64,000 bases of DNA from Symbiodinium kawagutii (Eukaryota; Sar; Dinophyceae; Suessiales; Symbiodiniaceae). Location: positions 42,112-106,111 of the forward strand of contig VSDK01016589.1 of the NCBI GenBank assembly GCA_009767595.1, read 5' to 3'. A model generated the notes under the pieces. It made no database searches, was not told where the DNA came from, and saw only the letters and a list, made by a program, of their open reading frames with translations. Both the position numbers and the translations under genes were made by a program. Below are positions 54,368 to 64,000 of the stretch, one piece after another (position 1 is the stretch's first letter; the number at the start of each line of letters is the position of its first letter).

Positions 54368-55018
54368 CTGGCAAGCTCAAAGCGTCCTTTCCCGCCTGAG
54401 CCCACTAGAAACTCATAGAAACCCAATCAGATCTGGCATAAAGCTACTCACACTTGGCGTGTACATGTGAAGTTGTTGGCAATTGCAGTCATTCCTGGCA
54501 ACTCACGAACCAAGCTAATTGCCGGCTATGGTACTTAGGACGAGCACAACTTACCAGTCATCATCAAGTTACAAGTATGGAAACGAAGACGGCTTAATTA
54601 ATCTGTCCAGGCAATGCCAGCTATTGGAGTCCGAGAAGAAAAAATTCTGCAAGCAGAAACACTACGGTACCTTAATGTACCGTAACTATTTGATTCTCTA
54701 TCCTATCAACCCTATCTCTGGTCATCTACTTGACGTGGCAACCACAACTACGCGATCTCTGGATCATGTACTGGTCATTTTCCAGCCATGTAAGCTTCCC
54801 CAAAGGCTAGAGCTACAATCTCACACCGGAGAAACTCCATGATTTGTGCTGAAGTGATTCTGCTGCAGCTCGGCCTGCACTCCGAGGGGTCCTCCAATTC
54901 TATCGATAAATCTTGGTGCCGGGGGTGAGAAACCACATCTACCGGTACCTCATGAATGTATGGTAGGCCTGGACCGTCCCAAAGAAACAAAAGGGGAAAC
55001 TGCCAATCTCAGGAGGTC

Positions 55019-55130
55019 ACGCTCGGCGGGATTCAATCCCTCAAACTGCTCGCTTTCACCAAACTTTTGACCCCCAACACGCCCGTGCAGCTCCTGCTCC
55101 ATGGTCACATCTTCGAAGGTCTGGCGTGTG
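55019..55130 (-). CDS. 112-nt exon, TFEDVTMEQELHGRVGG
   Basis: Acceptor CACGCCAG|ACCTTC. Strong protein-like frame TFEDVTMEQELHGRVGGQKF then ESEQFEGLNPAERDLL, with a GA donor near 55019. Unlike the acidic exons it is of balanced composition and could belong to a folded domain; family not recognised. Confidence 0.58.
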
Positions 55131-55164
55131 GTACGTGGTTGTGAGTGATGCTGGCACTGGCAGT

Positions 55165-55169
55165 GATTG

Positions 55170-55216
<47 letters not shown>
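55165..55216. repeat. (GAT)n microsatellite at gap edge
   Basis: A pure GAT run that continues into the assembly gap. Confidence 0.95.
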
Positions 55217-55217
<1 letters not shown>

Positions 55218-55558
55218 NNNNNNNNNNNNNNNNNNNNNNNNNNNNNNNNNNNNNNNNNNNNNNNNNNNNNNNNNNNNNNNNNNNNNNNNNNNNNNNNNNN
55301 NNNNNNNNNNNNNNNNNNNNNNNNNNNNNNNNNNNNNNNNNNNNNNNNNNNNNNNNNNNNNNNNNNNNNNNNNNNNNNNNNNNNNNNNNNNNNNNNNNNN
55401 NNNNNNNNNNNNNNNNNNNNNNNNNNNNNNNNNNNNNNNNNNNNNNNNNNNNNNNNNNNNNNNNNNNNNNNNNNNNNNNNNNNNNNNNNNNNNNNNNNNN
55501 NNNNNNNNNNNNNNNNNNNNNNNNNNNNNNNNNNNNNNNNNNNNNNNNNNNNNNNNNN
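55217..55558. other. assembly gap (N)
   Basis: 342 undetermined bases inside a GAT-type repeat; the true length may differ. Confidence 0.99.
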
Positions 55559-55563
55559 AAGCT

Positions 55564-55598
<35 letters not shown>

Positions 55599-55743
55599 AA
55601 TGCCGATGAAGATGCGATGACAATGATGACGATGACAACCGCAATGACGATGTCGATGTCGATGTCGATGTCGATGACGATGACGATGACGATGATGATG
55701 ATGATGATGATGATGACGACGACGACGACGACGACGAGGATGG

Positions 55744-55812
<69 letters not shown>
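55559..55812. repeat. GAT/GAC trinucleotide microsatellite, far side of gap
   Basis: Runs of GATGAC, GATGTC and GAT triplets. Homopolymeric Asp/Ser/Ile/Met frames here are translation artefacts. Confidence 0.95.
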
Positions 55813-55813
<1 letters not shown>

Positions 55814-56402
55814 ATCAACAACTGTGTTCATGGGAGCCTGTTGGTCTTGTGACAGTGATCTTGGGGCTAGGCCCCTCGTCTGATAATGCTGCTGTAGGTG
55901 ATATGAAGAGGGGAGCCGCGGACGCATCAGCAGGTCCTTGCTTCCCGCGTGTTGGACACACATTTACATCTCCAAATATGCGTGCGTGCTTGAACATGAA
56001 TACATAATACCCATATCTATACATATACTATGAAAACCTGGAAGTATTGAAGTGCTAGCTGCTAACGAAGCACTAGTGGTTTCTGTGTCGGCCAGTTGCT
56101 CTGAAAGTGGTGGCCAGCATGGGTGAACCACAACTCCAGACACTCAACCTGCCCGTGCCCCTATTCCATCCTCTTCAACCGATGTCATGATGAGCTGTTC
56201 CTGGCCGACCCGGACCCACAGAAACCAGGCCGTGGAATGAGGCTTCAACTCCATCCCAGATGCATGTCATGTTGAACTGAATTGTCATGATGATCAGTCC
56301 CCTGCAGTGGAAACAGACAGCTCTTGTTGGTATAGAAGTATAAGCACCATCAGCCATCGGCGCTCCTGTCGCACGGTGGCTCGCGGTAAAAAATCACAAA
56401 AC

Positions 56403-56459
56403 CGTGACGCGCGGCTTGAGCCAAAGCCCGAGATTCATCGGAGACAGCCTTCAGCATCC
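56403..56459 (-). CDS. 57-nt exon, helical segment
   Basis: Acceptor TTGCTAG|GGATGC, donor GTCACG|GTTTTG. Encodes MLKAVSDESRALAQAARH. Confidence 0.5.
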
Positions 56460-56727
56460 CTAGCAACGGCTGTCAGGGTGGCGTTGAATTCATGATGATT
56501 GTTGATGGCAAATTATGTTTTCATGGCCGGTAAGGAAGCTAATATATTCTGAAATCCACGGGGGTAGTATGAATTCATGATTAGTGTTTAGTGATTCCTG
56601 ATGATTAGTGATTTCCTGATGATTAGTGATGGTTAAGGGAATTGACGGAACCCATTTGAGAAACTGACCCACCTTTGAACAAGCCTTGAAATTTCTACTG
56701 AGGAAGCACGGACGAGAGCCCCTTTGC

Positions 56728-56791
56728 AGCTTGGGTTGACCGAGTAGACGTGCCAATGATAGCATCTCTCGGAAGAATCCATTTGCAAAGT
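56728..56791 (-). CDS. 64-nt exon, DFANGFFREMLSLARLLGQPK
   Basis: A pyrimidine-rich acceptor (TTTTTTAAAG|AC) and possible GC donor enclose FANGFFREMLSLARLLGQPK. Hydrophobic/aromatic content suggests a folded helix. Boundaries are moderately uncertain. Confidence 0.45.
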
Positions 56792-57424
56792 CTTTAAAAA
56801 ATATGTGCGTAATGTGCAGGATGTGCATATGCAGATTGACGCATAGTTCCAAAAATCTAATTGACTGGTGAATCACCCAACTTGAAGACTATCTGAACCA
56901 CCTGTCGTCTGCCGTGCTGTATCCTTTGGGACCTGCTACGCCTCAGCAAAAAGATTCTTCCCACCAACAGTTAATGTGCAGGCATATTATATTTAGAAAT
57001 ATATACACATTAAAAAAAAAAAAACGAATGATATAGATCTCTAAGAGATTTGTATACACATATACACTTAAATGTCTTCGCGTATCTCTACATATGTACA
57101 AGCATACCTTCATATAGGTACCGGTATACAGCTAGTACCTGTTGGTGATTCCAGCCGAGCCTTTCAGGGTGTGCATAAGAACATGTGACTGCGTAGCTGT
57201 GCATATGCCCATTCCATCCCATTTCTTTGCACATGAACACGTAGGCAAACACCTTCAGGGACCAACACAAACATCTGCACAAGTGCCTTTACATGATGAA
57301 ACAGCAGTGTGCTAAAGGTATACGTCTACAACATATTCTTAACACACATGTCTCTTTCTCTCACAACACTTGTTTCCACCCATGGAAGCATAATCTAGTT
57401 TTGCAAATGCATATATCAGTTATA

Positions 57425-57541
57425 TACACCCTCTGTTCATCTTACATATAGCAACGGAAATTCCAACAGTTTTTGATGGTGTCTCTATCAAAAAATGTGA
57501 TTTTCCATTGCTATTTAAGATGACCGGAGTATATATATATA
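57425..57541. mobile_element. Stowaway/Tc1-mariner-like MITE, ~117 bp
   Basis: The two halves are imperfect inverted repeats: CTCTGTTCATCTTACATATA at the left matches CTCCGGTCATCTTAAATAGC read from the right, followed on both sides by GCAAYGGAAA and TTTTTGAT. The outer flanks are TA. Size, palindromic form and CTCYG ends fit this class. No coding capacity. Confidence 0.6.
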
Positions 57542-57775
57542 TATATATACACTACTAACTATAAATATACAGAGGCACAAAAATTTATAAAAATACAAAC
57601 ATCTAGATTACAGAACATACAAGCAAATACAGATGTAAATATACAGATACATGTACACATATGCATTCATAAATAAACATGTGTGAATATACCGACTCAT
57701 CAATACGAAAAACATATCAAAACATATCCATGCCAAGGCAACCCAGGCATGGCCAGCACCGCCTCCAAAACCGAC

Positions 57776-57837
57776 CAGCTGGTTTGCCGCCCTCGCCTGT
57801 TCCAGCATTCCCACCATGTTTTCCTGAACCTCGTGAC
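57776..57837 (-). CDS. 62-nt exon, HEVQENMVGMLEQARAANQL
   Basis: Acceptor CTTCCCAG|GTCACG and donor CAGCTG|GTCGGT. Encodes 20 codons, HEVQENMVGMLEQARAANQL, helical. Its entry phase fits the exit phase of the exon at 58.15 kb. Confidence 0.58.
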
Positions 57838-58148
57838 CTGGGAAGGCGGGGTCAGCTGGTCCAAGTGCCAGGATGAGCCAACGGTACGTTGTGACCAGTG
57901 ATTCACAGGTCACCGTTCTCAGTGACGTTGGTCACAATGAGATTATCACATGTAGCTTGTGACAAAGTCGGTCATTATCAAGTTGGTCATAATTCATTCT
58001 TGTTGGTCATTATGAAGAACTTTATCCTGAATTAAAAGACATAACTGTGGCTATAACTCCATTATTTCCTTGGATTGGCTATAAGGCTTCAGCATTACCA
58101 TCATCATGAGCGTGGTGATAACCATTGTCAACCATGACCATGGCTCAC

Positions 58149-58232
58149 CCAGGTCCTGTGCTTGCCCGAAATCATTTTGAGCTCGGGGGAACTCTGAGAG
58201 AACCAGTGATGAAGAAGTCCACCAGCGAACCA
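58149..58232 (-). CDS. 84-nt exon, unknown
   Basis: Acceptor GCCACAG|TGGTTC and canonical donor CCTGG|GTGAGC. Encodes VRWWTSSSLVLSEFPRAQND then FGQAQDL. Confidence 0.48.
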
Positions 58233-58669
58233 CTGTGGCCAAGGGCAAGGAACCGCATGAACCAACTGTCCATATCTGTCGTAGCGATGATGGCAACATG
58301 TCGTAGGACACTGGGGACGTCAACAATGCGCGGCATGGGTGGCGTGGGTAAATATCACCAAGCCTGGAATCATTCTCAATGGATTATGCATGCCGAACAT
58401 CCCGAGGACTGATCGAATCTTCCCTTCCAGGAGTTCAAGGCTTGGTTGGGAATGACCAGCATTAAATCAGCCACATCGTGAAGCTTGATAGGTGTTGGGG
58501 CTTCCCATGCCATGATTGATGAGAATCCCATGCAGCAAAATGTCTCACGGCTTTGGGGTCCGCATCACCAAGGCATGGATTCCAAACCTGCTGATGATCC
58601 CAGCTATACCCCTATTGGGTGAAAATTGAAATAAATAAATGCATGTAATAAAACAATGAAAAATGACTA

Positions 58670-58715
58670 TCAATATCTATCTATCTATCTATCCATCCAT
58701 CCATCCATCTGTCTG

Positions 58716-58750
<35 letters not shown>

Positions 58751-58752
58751 GT
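58670..58752. repeat. (TATC)n/(CATC)n microsatellite
   Basis: Tetranucleotide run similar to those inside array 1. Confidence 0.95.
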
Positions 58753-59221
58753 GTGTGTGTACATGAACGTGCACTTACACATAATGAAATATGTCCGTAG
58801 ATGTGAAATATATCTATATATAAATTTGGATGTAAATTGTAAATATGTTCAAAAAATATATCTAATATATCAGCATACAGTATTGTTTTTGGTGATACGG
58901 TGTCTATGCCATGACCTGCCAACAATTTGACTTTTGACACGGCGGTCAGGGCCAATGTAAACATCTGCACGAACTTGGTGCTGTGCCATTCGGCACAAGC
59001 ACAGTGCACGTGTTAGCCGCAGCAGCAGCTTGCTCGTCATGCTGTACAATGGATACAGCACACGGCACTCCCATCCCTACAAGTTGTGACTGGGTCCAAC
59101 TGGTCGCAAAAAGTCATTGCAAACAGGGAGTCCCCTGGCAAAAAGAAAAAAAACATACAAAACCACCGGCTCTCCCTTGCCCAAGCAACCATCTTGATCG
59201 AAAGGGCTGAGAATCTGAAAC

Positions 59222-59290
59222 CGTTTGAAAGGAAATGCCAGGGGCCCCCTGACTGCCGAGCAAAATCAGGGAAGTCTCCCCAAGGTGCAG
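59222..59290 (-). CDS. 69-nt possible exon LHLGETSLILLGSQG
   Basis: Acceptor TCCCGCAG|CTGCAC, donor CAAACG|GTTTCA, 23 codons LHLGETSLILLGSQGAPGIS..., phase 0-0. A second open frame (APWGDFPDFARQSGG) makes this tentative. Confidence 0.38.
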
Positions 59291-59932
59291 CTGCGGGACA
59301 CCGTAAAGTACCGCACACCTGCGGAATGATTTGCACACCTACGCATACATGACATATCATGAGTGCCGTTGTACGCATATGGTGGTTTCTCAAATAAATA
59401 GGGGACCCCGACCCCCCAAATCATCCAATATTAACCCTTTGTAGTGTTGAACCAACCATTTTATTGGGTTCCCTATCTTGAGGAACCCGCGTATAAACGT
59501 GCATGTACTGATGGGTAAGGTCGTCCACCATCGTTGATCATGGGCTCGTTTTTTGCATGCAAGTGATTGTCAACAAGGAAGTCTTTCTATTCCTATTCCG
59601 CCTGAGCTTGGTTGATTGGGGATGGTCCTATTCCTCTCTTCTGAGCTTGGTTGATTGATGTTGATTGGGGATGGTCCGCAAGATCGTGCTTTGTGATCGT
59701 GTTTGGCATCTTGTCTGGGGATATGGTCAGCCACAGAAAATCCTTGGAATCCCACATCTCCACACGGAACCGTTCCAGGCAAACGCTTCCACCAGAGCTG
59801 CCCTCGCAGCACTTGGCTAAGGGGCGACGACCCAGGGGAGTCTGGGATCTTTCGAGCCCAAAAGCTCTCAGAACCCATCCTCGCTACAGGGCCGCCTCAA
59901 ACATTTACCTCGGTGCCAAGCTGAATCTCAAC

Positions 59933-60095
59933 TGATGGATTCATGGGCAGCCTCCAGCTCACTCCAAAGAAGAACCCGGTCAAAGTCAATCTGATGTTCA
60001 TCATTGCCATACTCGTCACCGCGTACAGCTCTGAGAGCATGCTTAACCAATGGTGGAAGTAGTGGTGTAGCCATCTTCAGTGCTTGCCGCACCAT
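59933..60095 (-). CDS. 163-nt exon, unknown domain
   Basis: Acceptor TTTGTCAG|ATGGTG, donor TCCATCA|GTTGAG. Encodes 54 codons including MVRQALKMATPLLPPLVKHA and EHQIDFDRVLLWSELEAAHE. Rich, non-repetitive composition suggests a folded domain; no family recognised. Phase 0 entry fits the preceding exon. Confidence 0.62.
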
Positions 60096-60329
60096 CTGAC
60101 AAACGTGTGGCAATTCACAGTTCATGGGTGCCATCCCCAACAACACTTTGATCCAAAAAAGTTAATTGACTCACCGTTGAGCCACGAATGGACTTGTCCA
60201 TGAGTTGTGGTACCCCCAAACATTCGAATTGATGGGCATGCAAGTTTTGCAGAAAAACCAGGTGGTGGTGCAACGTGGCATGGTTATTGCTACTATTGGT
60301 ATTCTATTGGTAAATCCCCCTGGTATATC

Positions 60330-60436
60330 CCCCTCTTCTGGTTGGTTGTCGTTGGTTCCTTGCGCCAAGTTGACCATCACTGCAGAAACAGAGTCGCACA
60401 AGTTGAGTTCGTGGTTGGTTCCACACGCTGCCGTTT
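60330..60436 (-). CDS. 107-nt exon, unknown
   Basis: Acceptor CATGTCAG|AAACGG, GA donor GAGGGG|GATATA. Encodes TAACGTNHELNLCDSVSAVM then VNLAQGTNDNQPEEG. Phase 1 entry matches the exit of the zinc exon at 60.72 kb. Confidence 0.58.
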
Positions 60437-60716
60437 CTGACATGTGCACTTCCCCAAGCCACCTCCGAGAACTGGGTGGTTCATCTTGGCCCAGTTGTGA
60501 TCATGATAAGTGGTGCATGAAAGCTCAAAACTCTAACAAACGTACATGGATATACAATTATTTGTGCTATTATCATTATGGTTATTAGTTATTACTAATT
60601 ACGATTACGATATAATATCTGATAATACGACCTGTCCATGACGTTGTGCTTCAGGAACAGGAGTCCCAGGTTCCCTGGCCCGCTTCCAAGCTACAGGTGG
60701 CCTTTTCCATAACATC

Positions 60717-60756
60717 CATTGCACTTTTTGCAGAAGAAGCACTTCTCGTTCCGAGG
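60717..60756 (-). CDS. zinc-module exon B2, PRNEKCFFCKKCN
   Basis: 40 nt, acceptor CTCGCAG|CCTCGG, GA donor CAATG|GATGTT. Its CFFCxxC pattern is the downstream half of a two-exon zinc-binding module. Same length and phase as exon B1 at 61.95 kb. Confidence 0.7.
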
Positions 60757-61091
60757 CTGCGAGGTGACACACAGCACATCTAAGGATTCATGGACCGTCT
60801 ATGGTAGGCAAGGTCAGTGGGAAAACTTGGAGACAAGGATCACCACAAGCCATGCGAATCAGCCCTCAATGCCGAGGCTTCCAAATTCCATCGCTTTCTT
60901 CTTAGTTACAGGACTCCCTCATGATCGAGCGCCATCACAGTTTCTGGGTGACATCACAGTTTCCGAACCTGCTGGGTCTCCTGGTGTTCCCCCAAAGGTA
61001 GAAGAACTCAACTAACAAGTCGTTATGCACCGGGCATTTTGTGACCTCAAACGGATACATGTTGGGTCCCCCCTTGCCAATGAATCGCAGC

Positions 61092-61153
61092 CTTGTCATG
61101 GTCCATGCTTGACTCATGAACGAAGCCACGTCCTTCGCACTTGTAGCAGCGTC
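61092..61153 (-). CDS. zinc-module exon A2, RCYKCEGRGFVHESSMDHDK
   Basis: 62 nt, acceptor GCCGCAG|GACGCT, GC donor GACAAG|GCTGCG. The CxxC and following His/Asp residues are candidate zinc ligands. Joined to B2 it gives CYKC...H...H...CFFC..C, reminiscent of treble-clef/LIM-like fingers. Confidence 0.72.
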
Positions 61154-61948
61154 CTGCGGCTGCGCAGGGAAACGGCCATGGATCAAAGAAAGGCAGCAGT
61201 AGTTCAGTCCTCCGCCTCCACAGCCGAAACCACCACCACTCTTGATGTGCCCGGAACCATTGCACCCTTGGAGGACGAATTGGTGCTTGAATCATCTTGA
61301 ACCATTCACCAAGGGTGTTCATGGTGGGGGTAACACTTGGGCGTGTGCTGAGAACCCTGAAAAAATGGTGGAACCTCTGCGGATGACTTTCGAAAGCGAG
61401 AAGTCTCATCGGTGTCTCGAAACCCTGCAATCTTTTTTGGCCGTATTCATTTAGACTCGAAACCGGATAGCTCCCATTAATTCTAGGGGACCTGCCAAAT
61501 CATCCAATATCAACCCTTTGTAGTGTTAAAACCCACCATTTTATTGGGTTCCCTATGTTGAGGATTTTCCCACACACCTCCCCTTTGCTGATCTCTCGTT
61601 GTGCATGACCTTCCCAAAGGTTCAGGCTCAGGGCGCACTGGTGGCCCAGCTGTTCCTATCGAAACCCGCATTGGAATATGCAGCAGCATAGCCGTCGACC
61701 CTGTCCCCTACCGCAGTGACTTTCCATCAATGATACCTTCCACACGAATATCGGACCCCCGGCATTCCCCCTGTTGGCAACCAACTCTTTACCACCCTTG
61801 CCAATTTTTGACATGGCTCATCTGCGTCTGCAAATCACCTCCCCGCAAAAACGCGCAGATTTCCTACGAAACAACATTTCTGAATAGGGCCTGCAATGAG
61901 GGGAAGGGCATGATCTTCGATCACCCCCCATTCGCTGTGCCAAGCTAC

Positions 61949-61988
61949 CCTTGCATTTGCTGCAGAAGAAGCACTTCTCGTTCCGAGG
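61949..61988 (-). CDS. zinc-module exon B1, PRNEKCFFCSKCK
   Basis: 40 nt, acceptor CGTCAG|CCTCGG, GT donor GCAAGG|GTAGCT. Phase 0 entry and phase 1 exit fit A1 upstream and A2 downstream exactly. Confidence 0.72.
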
Positions 61989-62123
61989 CTGACGACGAGC
62001 GGAAACCCGGGAAGGAGATCGAAGGATCGCAATCGTGGAACTTCTGCGCTTTTTCGACGATTCATGATGCTTAGTGTGATGGTTGGTCAATGTTAATCAC
62101 CATGCTGATACTAATGACATTGA

Positions 62124-62167
62124 CCAACCATCACTAATTAAGCACACTGTTAATTAGTGATGGTTGG
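62124..62167. repeat. 18-bp perfect inverted repeat (hairpin)
   Basis: CCAACCATCACTAATTAA (62124-62141) and its exact reverse complement (62150-62167) with an 8-bp loop; near-matching bases extend the stem on both sides. Intronic; possibly a short MITE remnant. Confidence 0.85.
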
Positions 62168-62373
62168 CCAATGTTAACCATGGTTGTTAACCATGGCTCA
62201 TCACTAATCATGGTTCATCCCACGCTAATACTTGACCCAGTGTGTTGCGTGAGCAATTGTGGTTTTGAGAGCGGATCGCTCCTGGATCCTGGGACGACCT
62301 AAATGCTCAATGCTCATGGGTACTTTCCATAAAGAGTTTTGGGACACTTTCCAGAATCTTATCGCATATTAAT

Positions 62374-62459
62374 AATGTTGGTTTCTGATTAGTGTAACCC
62401 CCCTAAAGTAATGAAAATAGATGAAACCAACAGGTAGATACTAATCAGAAACCAACATT
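62374..62459. repeat. 86-bp unit with 20-bp perfect inverted ends
   Basis: AATGTTGGTTTCTGATTAGT (62374-62393) is the exact reverse complement of 62440-62459. MITE-like, with no clear target duplication. Confidence 0.8.
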
Positions 62460-62687
62460 AATCATTATCAATCATCACAATCCCAAACTATTATAATTCC
62501 TCATCATCCCTGACATGGCAAGGGGAACCCTCTCCTTTCAACGAGCGAGTCATCTACAACTGCTAGCGTAGTTGGGACCGTGGACACACCCGCAGGAGCC
62601 CTCTCCACCATTGATGAGTTGAAACACCATTGCTTACAACACAAGAAAAAATCTCCCACAGTGAGCTAGAGTGCTGCAAACTACGAA

Positions 62688-62756
62688 CTACTCTGGCAGC
62701 TACTCTGGCTGCTACTCTGGCTGCTACTCTGGCTGCTACTCTGGCTGCTGCTGACA
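62688..62756. repeat. 12-bp minisatellite (TACTCTGGCTGC)n
   Basis: About five tandem copies. On the minus strand they read as Val-Ala-Ala-Arg repeats. Probably intronic. Confidence 0.9.
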
Positions 62757-62859
62757 TGATCAAACTCTCATGCTCTTCTTGTCACTAGGTGACCCCAAAG
62801 TGCCCGAACACCTGGACAGGCTAGGAAGAAGCTCACCATTCACCTCCCAGTTCCGACGC

Positions 62860-62930
62860 CTTGTCGTGATTCATGGAGGAATCATGGCACCATCCACGGC
62901 CCTCGCATTTGTAGCAGCGTTCCGATCCAC
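62860..62930 (-). CDS. zinc-module exon A1, GSERCYKCEGRGWCHDSS
   Basis: 71 nt, acceptor GGCGCAG|GTGGAT, GC donor GACAAG|GCGTCG. Encodes GSERCYKCEGRGWCHDSSMN then HDK. Paralogous to A2, with an extra Cys (GWC versus GFV). Confidence 0.72.
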
Positions 62931-63147
62931 CTGCGCCGGCAGGTTCCCCTCCCCACATTTCTTGTGACCAGTTCACTGTTTGGGTCAACTGGGTTCCATG
63001 GGTTGATCGGTGCACCAGGGATCCCTGGTATACCCAGAAATAATCACCTCCAACCGCTTACCCATGGCTGGTAGCTGGTGCTATCCATGGGTGGATCTCC
63101 AACAGTACAAGCCACAGGGATCACTCCATGAGAAACTGATTAGCCTC

Positions 63148-63199
63148 CTTGATCCAAACTCGGATGTTTCAACGTCAAGTGCTCTTGGACATCGGCCCG
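63148..63199 (-). CDS. 52-nt exon, ADVQEHLTLKHPSLDQ
   Basis: A strong acceptor (ten T, GTACCAG|CGG) and GA donor GATCAAG|GAGGCT. Encodes RADVQEHLTLKHPSLDQ. Exit phase 1 matches the entry of exon A1. Confidence 0.65.
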
Positions 63200-63302
63200 C
63201 TGGTACAAAAAAAAAACTCTGGATTACATGATGTGTCGTGATGTCATTTGCGGTGGTATCTTCCTGAACCCGGTGTGCGTCCAGCAAAGCCCGTGTCCAT
63301 AC

Positions 63303-63349
63303 CTGACTGGAGTACTTCCAGAAAGCCGTTGTGGATTGCTTCTGGTGTT
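63303..63349 (-). CDS. 47-nt exon, HQKQSTTAFWKYSSQ
   Basis: Acceptor AACCAAG|AACACC and canonical donor CAGTCAG|GTATGG. Phases fit both neighbours. Confidence 0.52.
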
Positions 63350-63632
63350 CTTGGTTGAAATTCCCAACAACAATGCAGGTAGAAGCTTCTTTACAATCAA
63401 ATCTCCAGTTGGTCCTGTTGATTTGTTGATGGATCCCAGAAGCAGCAACAACGAGGTTCGGAGCTGCGAAACTTGCAACGATATAATGACACTCCTTGTC
63501 TCATTTCTCATTCATTCTTTATTTCTGAAGCCATTTCCAGCACCCTTCATTTGAAGGTTGGAGTGTTCAGCACAAAAATGCAATGTTGAAAGTTGACAGC
63601 TAGCAGTGAGCCCTGAAAATCAACCCCTGTTC

Positions 63633-63684
63633 CTTGACTCTTGCCCTGGCAGCTTCGGCAAGACACCACCAAATCCGAAGCCAT
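63633..63684 (-). CDS. possible first coding exon, MASDLVVSCRSCQGKSQ
   Basis: ATG at 63684 in ACAACCATGGCT context, then 17 codons with a CxxC (SCRSCQGK) to a GA donor GTCAAG|GAACAG. An in-frame ATG 27 nt upstream (MITTACTTT) is an alternative start, and the frame stays open further upstream, so the true start is not settled. Confidence 0.48.
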
Positions 63685-64000
63685 GGTTGTGGTGCATGCT
63701 GTGGTGATCATGGTGGCTGTGGCCTGCCAGCTGAAGTCAGTGTCTGGATGGCATCCTATGTTTGGTCGGCACCTTCGGGGCTGACATGAAAACAAGTTCC
63801 ACCGCTTAGGCGCCCACTTTCTACCACGACTCCTATGAGGTGCTACCTTGATGACGGAGTTATCGATTACTGTTGGCTATCATGATAAATAAGCATCCCC
63901 CAGGAGCAGCCAGGACAATTCGCCAGATTGATCCCTCTACTTGGCCCTAAACTCCATCAGCTGTCATCAACTTATCCGGCCATGATTTGCACATGAACCA

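Noticed and set aside
56415-56430. Spliced-leader remnant (TTTGGCTCAAG match)
   Set aside because: An 11-nt match inside a coding exon in frame with Ala-Leu-Ala-Gln; chance similarity is likely.

Overview
The window looks like nuclear DNA of a dinoflagellate, probably a Symbiodiniaceae/Suessiales-type genome. The reasons are very short exon-like coding blocks scattered in long introns, donor sites that are GT, GC or GA with acceptors that are mostly AG|G, large tandem exon arrays, abundant microsatellites, and a Ty1/copia element. No bacterial, plastid or mitochondrial gene organisation is visible. I found no convincing plus-strand gene, tRNA, rRNA or CRISPR array. All coordinates below were read by eye.

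Nearly all coding blocks lie on the minus strand, from about 63.7 kb (5' side) to about 0.24 kb (3' side). They fit one very long micro-exon gene, or a few co-oriented genes. (1) 63.7-59.9 kb: a possible start exon, then duplicated zinc-binding exon pairs (CYKC...HDK plus NEKCFFCxKC). Intron phases agree across nine consecutive exons. (2) 59.3-53.7 kb: assorted exons of unknown function, a Stowaway-like MITE, and an assembly gap (N) inside a GAT repeat. (3) 53.09-42.42 kb: a Ty1/copia LTR retrotransposon, also minus strand, inserted in an intron. (4) 42.3-25.2 kb: two tandem exon arrays encoding acidic Glu/Asp/Ala/Pro-rich segments (about 25 exon copies), with lengths divisible by three and both splice phases 0. 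(5) 24.3-20.4 kb: a 3.9-kb unit bounded by about 0.6-kb inverted repeats. (6) 20.3-11.7 kb: Ala/Pro/Lys-rich exons resembling nuclear-localisation or linker segments. (7) 13-0.24 kb: repeated exons carrying an LKxxKQKE-KYLxxL-xxMxxKVA module, then coiled-coil-like exons and a possible stop-containing exon.

The retrotransposon has 91-bp LTRs, a 5-bp TTATA target duplication and a polypurine tract. Its primer-binding site is complementary to the anticodon arm of initiator tRNA-Met (the half-tRNA priming type known from Drosophila copia), and the gag AUG lies inside that site. Its polyprotein order is gag (with an 11-residue His/Gly/Asp repeat and CCCH plus CCHC zinc motifs), protease, a cytosine-methyltransferase-like domain, integrase, reverse transcriptase, RNase H, then an extra 3' region with a hydrophobic segment and low-complexity sequence. 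About six frame breaks, one caused by a 53/55-bp tandem duplication, mean this copy is probably not autonomous as assembled.

The acidic exons, basic linkers and coiled-coil exons would give a highly charged, repetitive, probably nuclear or scaffold-like protein with N-terminal zinc modules. That role is an inference from composition; no enzyme domain was recognised in the host exons.
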